Shown: positions 40,566-51,053, numbered from the stretch's first letter. The stretch: 64,000 bases of DNA from Algoriphagus limi (GCF_024919275.1 NZ_JANWGH010000003.1:471677-535676), one strand, 5' to 3'. A program made the numbers and translations. Notes: generated from the sequence alone by a model not told the origin.

Positions 40566-41606
40566 GTGTTTTCAAGGGCCTTTCGATCCACCAAAAAGTA
40601 CTATTGGATTATCCAAGGAGCCAGCCTAGCCTGGTTCCTTGGTACTTTTTTGATCTTAAGGCATTATGAAATCGAAACGTTTAAAGCCCTAATTGATGCT
40701 GGAATTTTCACTCTTCTTTTTGTTGGCTTGGTGACTGTTCTAGATCGAATTTTCACTTTTTACAATCCCAAAAGCGGGAATATGATTCTCCTTTTGATTT
40801 TACCTTTGATTCTGTCTTTTTTGGTGGTATTGCTGCATCGATTTTCCGCTGGATTGGCTTTCTCAGAAGAGGCGGAGTATCTCGATTTTTTAAAACAGCA
40901 CTTTTACCTTCGCTGGGCAATTTTGGCATTGGCTGCTTTGATGATCACATTATTGGCCATGGTGGTTTCGAGATTAGAACAGCAGGAAGAAACCAAAAAT
41001 CGGGAATTGCACATGATGGAGTTGAGCAAGGAAGCTGAACTTTCCCAATTGAGACAGCAGCTTCAGCCTCACTTTTTGTTTAACAGCTTGAATTCAATTA
41101 GTGCTTTGGTCATAAGTCAGCCGGATCGAGCCAGAGAAATGGTGATAATGCTTTCGGATTTTCTGAGAGGGACCATTCGAAAAGACCTAAAGACTTGGAC
41201 TACTTTAAAAGAAGAGCTCGATTATTTGCAGATGTATCTTGAAATTGAGCGGGTGCGATTTGGGCATAGGCTTGAGGTTTTATTTGAAATTTCGCCTGAT
41301 TCCGAAGAACTCAAAATTCCTCAATTATTGATTCAGCCGCTTTTGGAAAATGCCATCAAACATGGGCTGTATGGAGTAACAGGAGAAGTAAAAATCCATT
41401 TGAGTTCAAGGAAAGAGCAACATTATCTGGTTGTTCAAATTGAAAATCCCTATGACCCGGAAAACCCTCCTCAAAAAGGAACAGGTTTTGGGCTAAGTTC
41501 TCTTCGAAGAAGGCTTTACTTACTTTTTGGAAGAAATGACCTACTCAGCACCTCTGAAGAAGGAACAAGTTTTTCAGTAAATTTGAAGATACCCCAACCA
41601 AAATGA
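40566..41606 (+). CDS. LytS-like sensor histidine kinase (His_kinase family)
   Basis: 346 aa; GTG start at 40566. Four membrane helices (about residues 12-132), then a linker and the His_kinase domain with phospho-accepting His169 in QLQPHFLFNSLNSIS, followed by an HATPase domain with IPQLLIQPLLENAIKHGL and GTGFGLSSLRRRL. It overlaps the next gene by 4 nt. Sensing ligand is unknown; a LiaF-like membrane protein directly upstream could modulate it. Confidence 0.92.
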   Translation: MFSRAFRSTKKYYWIIQGASLAWFLGTFLILRHYEIETFKALIDAGIFTLLFVGLVTVLDRIFTFYNPKSGNMILLLILPLILSFLVVLLHRFSAGLAFSEEAEYLDFLKQHFYLRWAILALAALMITLLAMVVSRLEQQEETKNRELHMMELSKEAELSQLRQQLQPHFLFNSLNSISALVISQPDRAREMVIMLSDFLRGTIRKDLKTWTTLKEELDYLQMYLEIERVRFGHRLEVLFEISPDSEELKIPQLLIQPLLENAIKHGLYGVTGEVKIHLSSRKEQHYLVVQIENPYDPENPPQKGTGFGLSSLRRRLYLLFGRNDLLSTSEEGTSFSVNLKIPQPK

Positions 41607-42331
41607 TCAAAACCATCATTATTGACGATGAACCTTTGGCTGCCAGCGTGGTTCAAGAATTTTTGAAAGATGATGAGCGCTTTGAAATCGCAGCTATCTG
41701 CCATGACGGCTTTGAAGGCTACAAAGCTATTCAGCAACATGAGCCGGATTTGATTTTTTTGGATGTGCAAATGCCCAAAATCACTGGGTTTGAGATGTTG
41801 GAGTTATTGGATAATCCTCCAGAGGTGATTTTTACGACCGCTTTTGATCAGTTTGCCTTGGCAGCTTTTGATGCGAAAGCCATTGATTATTTACTTAAGC
41901 CTTTTTCCAAGCAGCGATTTCAACAGGCAATAGATCGGTTTTTAGAAAAACATTCTGCAGGAGAGGCAAAGCAAAACGCCTCTATTTCCGAATTGGCAGA
42001 TAAAGGACAGCGTTTGGTGGTTCGGGTGAAGAATGAAATTAAAATTATTCCCACTGAACAGGTAAGCTATTTTGAAGCAGCAGATGATTACATTCGGATC
42101 GTAACAGAGTCAGGTACTTATCTCAAAAAGATGACCATGAAAGCTTTGGAAGATGCGGTGTCACCTGAAAAGTTTGCTCGAATCCATCGATCCTACATGC
42201 TGAATCTAAATGAAATCACTCGGATCGAACCCTATGAGCGGGATAGCTATTTGGTATTTTTGAAAAGTGGGCAAAAACTTCCGGTCAGTAAAACTGGATA
42301 TAGCCGTTTACGACAAGTACTTGGGCTTTAG
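41603..42331 (+). CDS. LytTR-type response regulator
   Basis: 242 aa. Receiver domain with IIDDEP and Asp54 (IFLDVQMP), Lys in LLKPF; LytTR DNA-binding domain from about 130 with VSYFEAADDYIRIVTESG, FARIHRSYMLNLNEI, LPVSKTGYSRL. It is the cognate partner of the preceding kinase (ATGA overlap). No obvious direct repeat operator found near its promoter. Confidence 0.95.
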   Translation: MIKTIIIDDEPLAASVVQEFLKDDERFEIAAICHDGFEGYKAIQQHEPDLIFLDVQMPKITGFEMLELLDNPPEVIFTTAFDQFALAAFDAKAIDYLLKPFSKQRFQQAIDRFLEKHSAGEAKQNASISELADKGQRLVVRVKNEIKIIPTEQVSYFEAADDYIRIVTESGTYLKKMTMKALEDAVSPEKFARIHRSYMLNLNEITRIEPYERDSYLVFLKSGQKLPVSKTGYSRLRQVLGL

Positions 42332-42342
42332 TCTAAAAGACA

Positions 42343-42366
42343 AAAAGCCCCAAAAAGGGGCTTTCA
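42343..42366. terminator. Terminator between the LytTR gene and DUF2795 gene
   Basis: AAGCCCC-AAAAA-GGGGCTT. The better T-run lies on the minus strand (TTTTTG), so it best serves the DUF2795 gene. Confidence 0.8.
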
Positions 42367-42367
42367 A

Positions 42368-42589
42368 TTAATATTCGTCTTCGTTAAAGAAGAAATCGTC
42401 CTTGGTCGGATAATCCGGCCAAATTTCTTCGATGGTTTCATAAGGTTCTCCATCGTCTTCCAATTCTTGGAGGTTTTCTACCACTTCAAGTGGTGCTCCT
42501 GAGCGGATAGCGTAGTCGATCAACTCGTCTTTGGTTGCTGGCCAAGGAGCGTCTTCCAAGTAGGATGCTAATTCTAGTGTCCAGTACAT
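42368..42589 (-). CDS. DUF2795 family small acidic protein
   Basis: 73 aa, MYWTLELASYLEDAPWPATKDELIDYAIRSG: the DUF2795 core, followed by an acidic, Asp/Glu-rich C terminus (EEIWPDYPTKDDFFFNEDEY). Common and conserved in Bacteroidota, function unknown. It has its own promoter and terminator. Confidence 0.88.
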   Translation of the reverse strand: MYWTLELASYLEDAPWPATKDELIDYAIRSGAPLEVVENLQELEDDGEPYETIEEIWPDYPTKDDFFFNEDEY

Positions 42590-42626
42590 AGTATTCGTTT
42601 TAGAGTGTTCCGGATTATAAAGGGTG

Positions 42627-42634
42627 CAAAATTA
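42627..42634 (-). promoter_or_regulatory. -7 element TAATTTTG of the DUF2795 gene promoter
   Basis: Minus-strand TAnnTTTG 37 nt before the start codon at 42589. Confidence 0.5.
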
Positions 42635-42666
42635 TCTTTTTTTTCAAATATGTATGCTTGTACTCA

Positions 42667-43914
42667 TTATTTCTGAGAAAGTTGCTTTAAGATGTGATTT
42701 TTTACATCCACTTTCCGCTTAAGACCAAATAATTTTTTCTTCATCATAATTTCAAAGTCTCCAGTCTGAACTCGGAAATTGCCTGAATTGTCCTGTGCGG
42801 TTTCATATTCAGTCTGATCTCGGTGAAGCAAATCTTTCAAAAGCGCTGTTTGGATTTGAAGTTGCTCCTGAGGGGACTTACCATCGAAATTCGAGTATTT
42901 GTTGTGGATCAACTTGTCCAAAAAAGCTTTCTCAAAAACCACGTCAGAGAAAAACTGAAAAGAACGTGCCAAAAGATTGGCGTCTTTAGGCTTGCGAGGA
43001 GGGAGTTTTCGCCATTCTTGCTGAATTTCCTTTGCCCGCTGGATTAGCTCAGGGCTGGTGTCTTTGGAAGCCAATTTTTTGATTTCCTCAGTTAGCGTTT
43101 CCACTTTCTTCATCACCTCCCGAGGGTGCATTTGCGGCCCAGGGTTTAGAGTACGCTTATACCGAGAAAATATTCGATTGTTCAAGCGAGAAAACTCATC
43201 CCAAAGTGGCTGTCTTTTTTCAGCAGGAACTTTTCCAGCGGCTTTCCATTCTTTTTGAATTCGCTTGCTGATTTCAAAAGCCATCTTGGCATCAGGAAGA
43301 TCGTGTGCTTCTCGGGCTTGAACCACCAAAGCCTCATAAACCTTGATGTTTTCTTCTGCCTGAAGGGCCATGCCTTCATAATAATGTCTTCTGTTTTCGA
43401 AGAAGTGTTGCACGGCATCATTAAACTGTGCTTCTATTTCTTCTTGGATTTCTTTTTCGACAGGACCGGTTTTGATCCATCGCATCTTCAAATCCTTGAA
43501 AGCTTCTGTAGTTTGTTTCCAGTCTGTGTCATCCTTCAGGGCTTCAGCTTCCTGGATCAAAGCCTTTTTGATTTCCAGATTTTTAGCTCGATTGCTTTGG
43601 ATGATTTCGTTTAGGTAGTTTTCCTGCTGATTAAGCTCTTCTATCAAAGGAACAAAATCGCCAAGTGCATCAGAGGCATACAAAGAATCCCGAAGGTGGA
43701 TCAATTTCATCAAGAAAGAACCCTTGTTTTGGTTCTCTTGAATATCCGTTTTCAGTTTTTCTACCTTTTCCTTGATCTGCTCAAAACGATCCTCAAAATA
43801 AGCGATGGTTGATGCCTCATCTTCCTTCACTTCGCCGATTTCTCGATCAGGTTTTCCCAAAAATCCCTTCAGAAAAACTTTATTGTCTTTAATGTATCCA
43901 TATGGATGCTCCAT
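42667..43914 (-). CDS. DUF349-repeat protein
   Basis: 415 aa, highly charged, mostly helical. Several DUF349 repeats with conserved W..FK.LK..W...G pattern: WKQTTEAFKDLKMRWIKTGPV, RIQKEWKAAGKVPAEKRQPLWDEFS, EIQQEWRKLPPRK. Coiled-coil tendency throughout; no signal sequence, so cytosolic. No function is known; in other bacteria DUF349 proteins are weakly linked to nucleic-acid handling. Confidence 0.88.
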   Translation of the reverse strand: MEHPYGYIKDNKVFLKGFLGKPDREIGEVKEDEASTIAYFEDRFEQIKEKVEKLKTDIQENQNKGSFLMKLIHLRDSLYASDALGDFVPLIEELNQQENYLNEIIQSNRAKNLEIKKALIQEAEALKDDTDWKQTTEAFKDLKMRWIKTGPVEKEIQEEIEAQFNDAVQHFFENRRHYYEGMALQAEENIKVYEALVVQAREAHDLPDAKMAFEISKRIQKEWKAAGKVPAEKRQPLWDEFSRLNNRIFSRYKRTLNPGPQMHPREVMKKVETLTEEIKKLASKDTSPELIQRAKEIQQEWRKLPPRKPKDANLLARSFQFFSDVVFEKAFLDKLIHNKYSNFDGKSPQEQLQIQTALLKDLLHRDQTEYETAQDNSGNFRVQTGDFEIMMKKKLFGLKRKVDVKNHILKQLSQK

Positions 43915-44046
43915 CGCACTACAGTAGGTTATAGGTGGTCGTTTTCAATTTTCCGCAAATTAATTAATTCAAAAGCACTTATCCTAAGAAAGGGCTTTTT
44001 TTGCATCTTTGCTGTTTAACGCAAATTCTCAGGAAAAATTCAACGC

Positions 44047-45726
44047 ATGAGTGCAGAAAAAATCATCTTTTCCATGGCCGGGGTATCAAAAATCTACCCG
44101 CCTCAGAAAAAAGTATTAAAAGATATCTATCTCTCATTTTTCTATGGTGCCAAAATCGGTGTCTTAGGTCTAAATGGTTCAGGTAAATCCTCCTTGCTCC
44201 GGATTATCGCTGGAGTAGATAAAGACTATCAAGGTGAGGTCGTTTTCTCGCCGGGATATACCGTGGGAATGTTGGAGCAGGAACCTAAGCTCGATCCAAA
44301 TAAGACGGTGAAAGAAGTCGTGGAGGAGGCAGTAGCTGATACCGTGAATTTGTTGAAAGAGTTTGAAGAGATCAATGAGAAATTCATGGATCCTGCCTTG
44401 ATGGATGATCCTGATGCGGTGAACAAATTGATTGAGCGTCAAGGGGAGGTTCAGGAAAAACTGGATGCTGCCAACGCTTGGGAATTGGATGTGATGCTCG
44501 ATAAGGCGATGGATGCTTTGAGACTCCCTCCAAGTGATGCTAATGTTGGTAATCTTTCCGGAGGAGAAAAAAGACGAGTAGCACTTTGTCGATTGTTGCT
44601 TCAGGAGCCGGATGTATTGCTTTTAGATGAACCTACCAACCACTTGGACGCGGAATCTGTTCTTTGGCTTGAGCAACATTTGCAGCAATATAAAGGAACA
44701 GTTATCGCTGTGACTCACGACCGTTATTTCTTGGATAATGTGGCCGGATGGATTTTAGAGTTGGATAGGGGAGAGGGTATTCCTTGGAAAGGAAATTACT
44801 CTTCGTGGTTGGATCAAAAACAACAGCGCTTAAAGCAAGAAGAAAAGACAGAATCCAAGCGTCAAAAGACTTTGGAGCGGGAATTGGAATGGATCCGAAT
44901 GTCTCCAAAAGCCCGACAGTCAAAAGGGAAAGCCCGACTGAATGCTTATGATAAGCTGGTAGGAGAAGAAGCAAAAGAGAAAGAAGCAAAATTGGAGCTC
45001 TTTATTCCACCTGGGCCTCGATTGGGTGCTAAGGTGATTGAAGCTAATCATGTTTCGAAAGCTTATGGTGATAAGTTGCTATTTGAAGATTTGAGTTTTT
45101 CTCTGCCTCAAGGTGGTATTGTAGGAGTAATCGGTCCAAATGGTGCGGGTAAAACCACGCTTTTCAAATTAATTACAGGACAAGAGAAACCGGATTCCGG
45201 AAACTTTGAAGTTGGTGAGACAGTGAAGCTTGCCTATGTGGATCAAGAGCATGATCATTTGGATCCAAATAAAACAGTGTACCAAACGATCTCTGAAGGC
45301 AATGAATTGATGAAGTTGGGAAATAAGGAGGTGAATTCGAGAGCCTATGTTTCCAAGTTCAACTTTGCCGGATCTGATCAGGAGAAAAAAGTCGGAGTGC
45401 TTTCAGGGGGTGAGCGTAACCGCGTGCATTTGGCTTTGACCCTGAAAGAAGGAGGAAACCTCTTGCTTTTGGACGAACCGACCAACGACTTGGATGTAAA
45501 TACACTTCGTGCCTTGGAGGAAGCCTTGGAAAACTTCGGAGGCTGTGCGGTGATTATCTCCCACGACCGTTGGTTCTTGGATAGAATTTGTACACATATT
45601 CTGGCTTTTGAGGGAGATTCTCAGGTTTATTGGTTTGAGGGTAACTTCACCGATTACGAAGAGAACAAGAAAAAGCGTTTGGGTGATGTCACTCCGAAAA
45701 GAATTCGGTATAAGAATTTGAAATAA
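44047..45726 (+). CDS. ettA: Energy-dependent translational throttle protein EttA
   Basis: ABC-F ATPase acting on the ribosomal E site; 559 aa. Two ABC domains: Walker [11 protein letters not shown] and [10 protein letters not shown], signatures [11 protein letters not shown] and [11 protein letters not shown], Walker [12 protein letters not shown] and [11 protein letters not shown]. The linker (about 240-315) carries [21 protein letters not shown] typical of EttA. It is cytosolic. A near-consensus CATCTTTG lies at 44004-44011, about 36 nt upstream. Confidence 0.95.
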   Translation: MSAEKIIFSMAGVSKIYPPQKKVLKDIYLSFFYGAKIGVLGLNGSGKSSLLRIIAGVDKDYQGEVVFSPGYTVGMLEQEPKLDPNKTVKEVVEEAVADTVNLLKEFEEINEKFMDPALMDDPDAVNKLIERQGEVQEKLDAANAWELDVMLDKAMDALRLPPSDANVGNLSGGEKRRVALCRLLLQEPDVLLLDEPTNHLDAESVLWLEQHLQQYKGTVIAVTHDRYFLDNVAGWILELDRGEGIPWKGNYSSWLDQKQQRLKQEEKTESKRQKTLERELEWIRMSPKARQSKGKARLNAYDKLVGEEAKEKEAKLELFIPPGPRLGAKVIEANHVSKAYGDKLLFEDLSFSLPQGGIVGVIGPNGAGKTTLFKLITGQEKPDSGNFEVGETVKLAYVDQEHDHLDPNKTVYQTISEGNELMKLGNKEVNSRAYVSKFNFAGSDQEKKVGVLSGGERNRVHLALTLKEGGNLLLLDEPTNDLDVNTLRALEEALENFGGCAVIISHDRWFLDRICTHILAFEGDSQVYWFEGNFTDYEENKKKRLGDVTPKRIRYKNLK

Positions 45727-45740
45727 TATTGAATGTGATC

Positions 45741-45777
45741 ACTCCCCGGTTTAAAACACTTCGGGGGGTAATTCCTT
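45741..45777 (+). terminator. Possible terminator after ettA
   Basis: ACTCCCCG / CGGGGGGT (8 bp, one wobble) with a 13-nt loop, then a weak T-rich tract (AATTCCTTTT). Loop size and weak tail make it uncertain. Confidence 0.45.
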
Positions 45778-45887
45778 TTCTTTGGAGAATTTTAATTTAA
45801 ATAAGAATTATAAGTTTGCACGGGGTTTAGGTGAAATCCTAGGGAAAAATTATATAAAAAACTGATACTTATTTTAAGAAATTTTTT

Positions 45888-46346
45888 CTAATCCAACCCT
45901 GAATGCCAAGTATCCATGCAAATTTTCCAATCCCCGTTGTCTTGCTTCCTCCAAGTAGCAACATAAACTCCTCGGTTGTAAATACTGTCATTTGTGTCCC
46001 TGTCAATAAAATATTCAACGTAGCCCCCTATGGTGATTACTTGGTTTTGACTGATTATCATTTCAGGTTCATCAAAACTTTCCAAGGCTAATTTTTTGGC
46101 TTTTAAGTATTCATTCCAACTATCTTTTTGATCCTTGACACCTCTTTGATAAATTCCAGATGGTGTAAGTCTTAGAAAATCATTTTCAAAATAACTGAAA
46201 AATTCGTCAGTTCCTTGACCATATAAGGTGTACATTTCATTATAAGTAGCCAGTACCTGGTTCTTAATTTCATTTTCATTTGTTTTCTTTTCTGAACAAC
46301 CAAAAATGAGTAAGGCTATAAGGATAATAGGAGCTATATTTTTCAT
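45888..46346 (-). CDS. NTF2-like (SnoaL/DUF4440-type) lipoprotein
   Basis: 152 aa; ATG at 46346 gives MKNIAPIILIALLIFGCSEKK with lipobox IFGC (Cys17), better than the ATG at 46406. The rest is an NTF2-like fold (VLATYNEMYTLYGQGTDEFFSYFENDF, VYVATWRKQDNGDWKICMDTWHS), the C-terminal W..DGDWKI.....HS motif. Ligand or activity unknown. Confidence 0.8.
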   Translation of the reverse strand: MKNIAPIILIALLIFGCSEKKTNENEIKNQVLATYNEMYTLYGQGTDEFFSYFENDFLRLTPSGIYQRGVKDQKDSWNEYLKAKKLALESFDEPEMIISQNQVITIGGYVEYFIDRDTNDSIYNRGVYVATWRKQDNGDWKICMDTWHSGLD

Positions 46347-46440
46347 AGTAATTTTTATGTAGAGGATACTATCTGAATAATTTACATTCTTCTTCAGGTG
46401 AATCACCTTAAATTTAGGATAGAAGTTACAAGTTTTTTAA

Positions 46441-47661
46441 CTATTTCCTCCTCAACTCCAACACCGTAATTTCCGGCCAAATCCCAACCCGTCCCGGAAA
46501 AGCCAAGAATCCAAAGCCTCTATTCACATGAAGGTATCTGCCCAATTCTTCATATAAACCAGCCCATTTGGGGTATCGAAGTGAAGCAGGACTCCACTTG
46601 ATAAAGCCGGGGATTTCTATCCCAAACTGCATTCCATGGGTATGTCCACTCAGTGTGAGGTGAATATGGTGGGCAAAAGATTTTACTTCCTCATCAAAAT
46701 GAGAAGGATCGTGACTCATCAGAATTTTGAAGCTTTCCTTGGTCAGATTAGCCGCTGCTTTTGCCAAGTCTCCATATTGAGCAAATCCTTTTCCCCAATT
46801 CTCTACGCCAATAAGATCTATACTTGAATTGCCCTTTTGGATTTGGATGTTTTCATTCCGAAGAAGCTTGAATCCCAATTCTTCCTGAATTTGAAACAGG
46901 CGCTGCATATTGGATGCTTTGGCTTCCTGACTCGGCCAAGACATGTAATCCCCATAATCATGATTTCCCAAAATGGAGTATTTGCCCATCGGAGCATGGA
47001 GTTTTTTGAAGGTCTCTATCCAAGGCTCCATCTCCTCAGATCGGTTGTTCACCAAGTCTCCGGTAAAAAGAATGACATCCGAGCCTTGTCGATTGATTAA
47101 GTCTACTCCATATTCCAATTTCTTTTTATCATTAAAACTTCCGGAGTGAATGTCCGAAATCTGAGTGATGGTGAAGCCATCGAATTCTTCAGGAAGGTCA
47201 TCAAATTCCAAGGTATGCCTGATCACTCGATAGCGGTATTTTCCTATCAGCACACCATGCAGGATTCCTACAAAGGGGATAGCAGCTAGTGCCAAGGCTG
47301 TCTGATTTAAAAATTTTCTTCGATCTGGTAAAAAGTCTCCTTCACGGCTTCCAGTAAGGGAGTGAAAGACTCCAGTGGAAACCCGCAAAATATCTTCCCC
47401 AAATAAGAAAATCAGGATAATCAGTTTAGGAATTATTGAAAGAATAAGCAGAGAGGCCATTCTCCCAAAGTTTGGACTAGAAACCCCTCTATTGTTAAAG
47501 GTTAAAAATGTGTAAGCAACAAAAAGGTAAACGATAATGGAAAAGGCCCAAAATGCAATTTTGATCCATAAGTTACCAGGAAATGAAGTCTTGAAAGCCT
47601 GAATAGCATACCAATCAATCAAGAAGAGGAAAGCCAAATAGAAAAGAATACGGATGAGCAT
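46441..47661 (-). CDS. Membrane-anchored metallophosphoesterase
   Basis: 406 aa. Four to five N-terminal helices (to about 135), then a calcineurin-like domain with metal ligands in ITQISDIHSGS, LFTGDLVNN, SILGNHDYGD, LMSHDPSHF and TLSGHTHGMQFG. The order and YkuE-like features fit; substrate unknown. It faces the large cytochrome gene on the same strand and lies 56 nt downstream of its stop. Confidence 0.93.
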   Translation of the reverse strand: MLIRILFYLAFLFLIDWYAIQAFKTSFPGNLWIKIAFWAFSIIVYLFVAYTFLTFNNRGVSSPNFGRMASLLILSIIPKLIILIFLFGEDILRVSTGVFHSLTGSREGDFLPDRRKFLNQTALALAAIPFVGILHGVLIGKYRYRVIRHTLEFDDLPEEFDGFTITQISDIHSGSFNDKKKLEYGVDLINRQGSDVILFTGDLVNNRSEEMEPWIETFKKLHAPMGKYSILGNHDYGDYMSWPSQEAKASNMQRLFQIQEELGFKLLRNENIQIQKGNSSIDLIGVENWGKGFAQYGDLAKAAANLTKESFKILMSHDPSHFDEEVKSFAHHIHLTLSGHTHGMQFGIEIPGFIKWSPASLRYPKWAGLYEELGRYLHVNRGFGFLAFPGRVGIWPEITVLELRRK

Positions 47662-47717
47662 GATGCCTACTAATTAAAGATTTGAATGGGTTTGAAATTA
47701 AAAGGGGAAAGTTTGGG

Positions 47718-50700
47718 CTATTTCTCCATCGGATGCATCTGAAGCAATTCATCAGCATTCCAAAATCCTTTCTTATCCATTACTTCTTCCCTAACCTGTT
47801 TAACCAAATCCGAAGAAATAGGAGAGGCTTGATTTCCAAAGGAATTGCGTACATAGGTAAGTACTGCAGCAATTTCGGTGTCATTCAGCATGCCTTCATA
47901 AGGGGTCATCGGAACCTGTCCCGGATATACGCGACCGTTGACTTCGATTTCCCCCATGATGCCTTTTAATACAATTTTGATTAATCGTTCTTGATTACCA
48001 GTTACCCAAGAGGTGCCACGGAGTGGAGGGAATTGGGAAGCGGTCAATCCGCCTCCATCCAATTGATGGCAAGTTCCACAAAATCCTTCCCTAGCGTAGA
48101 TTTCTTTTCCAAGAACAAAAAGCTCTCGATCAGAACCTGTCAAACTGGATTTGATATCTTCTTCTTTTTTCTCCTCGACTGAAAGTCCATTAATATGTGC
48201 AATGGCTGTTTCTAAAGTTCGAGGAATCCAAGTCCCATCTTTTGGCTGTTTTTCAACCTCTGCCAAAACTCGCACTCCCTCTTCCTGAGGTAGCCAAGAG
48301 GCGGCGGCTATGACTTCCATGCGAACCCTCCCATGTGGGTCAGAAGCCGCTTTCAGAAGTAAGTCTGCTTGGTCTTTGACTTGATGACCAGTATATCGGA
48401 GTACTCGAACTGCAGCGGCTCGTACACGATGGTCTTTTGACTCCAAGAGTGATTCCAAAAGGTCCTGATTAAGCTGATTGATTCCCCATGTCACCCAAAG
48501 TGCCTCTAAACGGTTGTGTTCGTAATTTGGATCGGATGGATCCAAGTCAGCTATCCATTTTTCAACAGCTTGATAAACTTCCGAAGCGTCTCGTCCTCTC
48601 AATTCTCTTCGAGTTCGATAGCGGGCTCGATATTCAGGAAGCTTCAGATTTTCCAAAAGTTCTGGAATACTGGCACCATCAATTTTAGCTGGCGTAACCA
48701 AAGGCCGTGATGGATAGGTAATCCGATAAATTCTGCCATGCACATGATCACGAAGCGGATCCCGGGCATTGTGCTGCATGTGACCGATTAGAATGTTATG
48801 CCAGTCAACGATGTATAATGAACCATCAGGAGCAAATTCAAGATCAACTGGACGGAAGTTTCGATCGGTAGAACTAACCAAGTCCTGACGAAATTCTGTT
48901 TTGAAACCGACAGAATCTTCAATCATTCGATGTTGCTTAGTACCTAAGAAACCAATGGTGTTATTCAATAAAATATCTCCCTGAACTTCATCCGGGAAGT
49001 GACGACTGGAAACGAATTCTAAGCCCGAAGTGGGTCGGACCATTTGGTCTTTTTCTACCAAGTTTGGCCCCTTGAAATTGGAGTTGCCATATCGAGGGAG
49101 AACAGATCCCGGTAGCATCCAATTGAGGTTTGGACCGGAAGTCTCGAGGTAAAAATTTTGACCCCAGTCATCGAAAGCAATTCCCCAAGGGTTTGGAATA
49201 GCGACTTGGTTGACACGCTCCAATTTGTGTCGCTTCGGTTCATACCGATAAAATCCCCCATTCGTTGCTCGTACCGGACCATATGATGTCTCAACATTGG
49301 TATGTAAAAAGACTCCTTCAGCCATGTAAATCGCTCCCGATTCATCGGTGGTATAAGCAGAAATCGCATGATGGGTATCATGATCATCAAAACCTGAAAG
49401 CAGGATTATTTTTTTGTCCGCTTTATCATCTCCATCCGTGTCTTGAAGAAGGACTAGGTTGGGTAATTGAGATACGTAAACTCCTTCTGCGGCAATTTCA
49501 AAGCCCACTGGTAGATGCAAGTTCTCTGCAAAAATGGTTTGCTTATCTGCTTTGCCATCATTGTCCGTGTCCTCCAGAATGATGAGTTTGTCAGATGGTT
49601 TTGGATCTCCGGGTTTGAAATGAGGGTAGCTTGGCATGGTTGCAACCCACAACCTTCCTTTATTATCGAAAGAAAGTTGAACTGGATTAGCCAAATCCGG
49701 GAATTCTTCTTCAGATGCGAAGAGTTCGATTTTATATCCTTCAGGAACTTTTAGACTTGCTAAAGCATCTTCTCCATATTTGTATTCCAAGCTGCCATTT
49801 GCCTGTGGATTGTAGTTGGTTTCTACCTCGGGTAAATCTCTGGTTTTTGCATCAGCTGCTATCAAATCGTATTTTTTTCCCTGAGCTGCAGCCCAAATGG
49901 CAGAATCTCGATTGGCGGTGAGTTGACGGATTTTTTCCAACTCATAGGGGTAATTATCCGGGCCAAATGGATCATACCTTCTTCCAAAAACATGGACGCC
50001 ATTTGGGATTTTGTAATCATTGTGCCACATCCAGTTTTTTTCCATTACAGCCTGATGTACGGATTCTAGTTTTCCGTTTTCCTTTTGATCAGCTTCTCCA
50101 AAAAGTTCATCTGCCAATAATTGAGCTAATTTTTTATATCCTTCTTCAGTAAGTTGTGAGCCATCAATTGTCAAAGGTTCAGCAGTAGATTCATACCATT
50201 TCTGACTCGCTGTGAATGCATCTACAAAAACCAATTCATGTTTTTTGGCTACTTCCTCAATCGCTTGGGTATAAGCGCGAATGATTTCATTTTGCTCGAT
50301 TCCATCCGGAACATCTACGATATCGGTAATATCTTCCATCGCGATAGGAGAAACCAGTGCCAATTGAGGTGCAGTTTTCCCATTATACTTTTGAGCTTTG
50401 GAATGAATTACCCAAGCTTCCAGCTCATCTTTAAAGTTTTGAAGTTTTTCTATTCCCTGAAAAGACTCACTGAAACCAAAAAAGCCAATCACCATATCCA
50501 TTTGAAGGCGTGTTAGCCATTGGTCTGGTTTTTCAAAAAATCCCTGTGAGTCGGAGTAAGTTGCGTATTCATCTTGAAACAGCTCAGCTCCTGGGAAAGC
50601 CCATGGATCATTGGTTGCAGAGCGAGGGCGAAATCCCGGCGTGTCTCCTGGGTCAGCCATATTCCGAATGAATAAAGTACTATCAGGATATCGGATCTGC

Positions 50701-50864
50701 ATTTCAGTTTCAAACCAGCCAAATTCCATCATTCTGGAAGCCAGGTTTCCTCCAACTAAAGCAATACGGCTGCCTTTATTTAAGGCGAGCTTTTTTTCTT
50801 TTTGGCAGGAGGAAAGAAGGACAATAAAAAGAATTAGGATGGCAAGAGAAGCACGTTTCATCAT
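47718..50864 (-). CDS. Large PVC-type heme-c lipoprotein with N-terminal SGNH-like domain
   Basis: 1048-aa exported lipoprotein (lipobox LSSC). Domains in order: SGNH-like hydrolase fold (about 30-255; LVGGNLASRMMEFG at the usual GDS block, GFFGFSES and DGSQLTEEGY at later blocks), linker, six-bladed NHL/dehydrogenase-type propeller (about 370-740; LPVGFEIAAEGVYVSQ, GIAFDDWGQNFYLETSG), HEAT-like helical region (about 750-900), and a C-terminal cytochrome c domain with GFCGTCHQLDGGG and an axial Met in PMTPYEG. The usual SGNH Ser, Asn and His positions are not conserved, so that domain is probably non-hydrolytic. Likely periplasmic electron transfer coupled to oxidation of an unknown carbohydrate or alcohol. 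Divergent from the 893-aa homologue. Confidence 0.9.
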   Translation of the reverse strand: MMKRASLAILILFIVLLSSCQKEKKLALNKGSRIALVGGNLASRMMEFGWFETEMQIRYPDSTLFIRNMADPGDTPGFRPRSATNDPWAFPGAELFQDEYATYSDSQGFFEKPDQWLTRLQMDMVIGFFGFSESFQGIEKLQNFKDELEAWVIHSKAQKYNGKTAPQLALVSPIAMEDITDIVDVPDGIEQNEIIRAYTQAIEEVAKKHELVFVDAFTASQKWYESTAEPLTIDGSQLTEEGYKKLAQLLADELFGEADQKENGKLESVHQAVMEKNWMWHNDYKIPNGVHVFGRRYDPFGPDNYPYELEKIRQLTANRDSAIWAAAQGKKYDLIAADAKTRDLPEVETNYNPQANGSLEYKYGEDALASLKVPEGYKIELFASEEEFPDLANPVQLSFDNKGRLWVATMPSYPHFKPGDPKPSDKLIILEDTDNDGKADKQTIFAENLHLPVGFEIAAEGVYVSQLPNLVLLQDTDGDDKADKKIILLSGFDDHDTHHAISAYTTDESGAIYMAEGVFLHTNVETSYGPVRATNGGFYRYEPKRHKLERVNQVAIPNPWGIAFDDWGQNFYLETSGPNLNWMLPGSVLPRYGNSNFKGPNLVEKDQMVRPTSGLEFVSSRHFPDEVQGDILLNNTIGFLGTKQHRMIEDSVGFKTEFRQDLVSSTDRNFRPVDLEFAPDGSLYIVDWHNILIGHMQHNARDPLRDHVHGRIYRITYPSRPLVTPAKIDGASIPELLENLKLPEYRARYRTRRELRGRDASEVYQAVEKWIADLDPSDPNYEHNRLEALWVTWGINQLNQDLLESLLESKDHRVRAAAVRVLRYTGHQVKDQADLLLKAASDPHGRVRMEVIAAASWLPQEEGVRVLAEVEKQPKDGTWIPRTLETAIAHINGLSVEEKKEEDIKSSLTGSDRELFVLGKEIYAREGFCGTCHQLDGGGLTASQFPPLRGTSWVTGNQERLIKIVLKGIMGEIEVNGRVYPGQVPMTPYEGMLNDTEIAAVLTYVRNSFGNQASPISSDLVKQVREEVMDKKGFWNADELLQMHPMEK

Positions 50865-51053
50865 GAGGATTGGATTCTATAGATCGGGCAAATGAATAGG
50901 AAATATCGCTTTTATTTCCCTAAGGTTCAACTGAAGTGAAATCAAGGTCTTTTAAAACAAAATTTCCTCCTCTTTTTTGTGAATGGTAGATCATTTGGGT
51001 GCTTATCTCTTTTGCTTTTTTTAAATTTCAAATTGAAAACCAATTAGTAGCCC

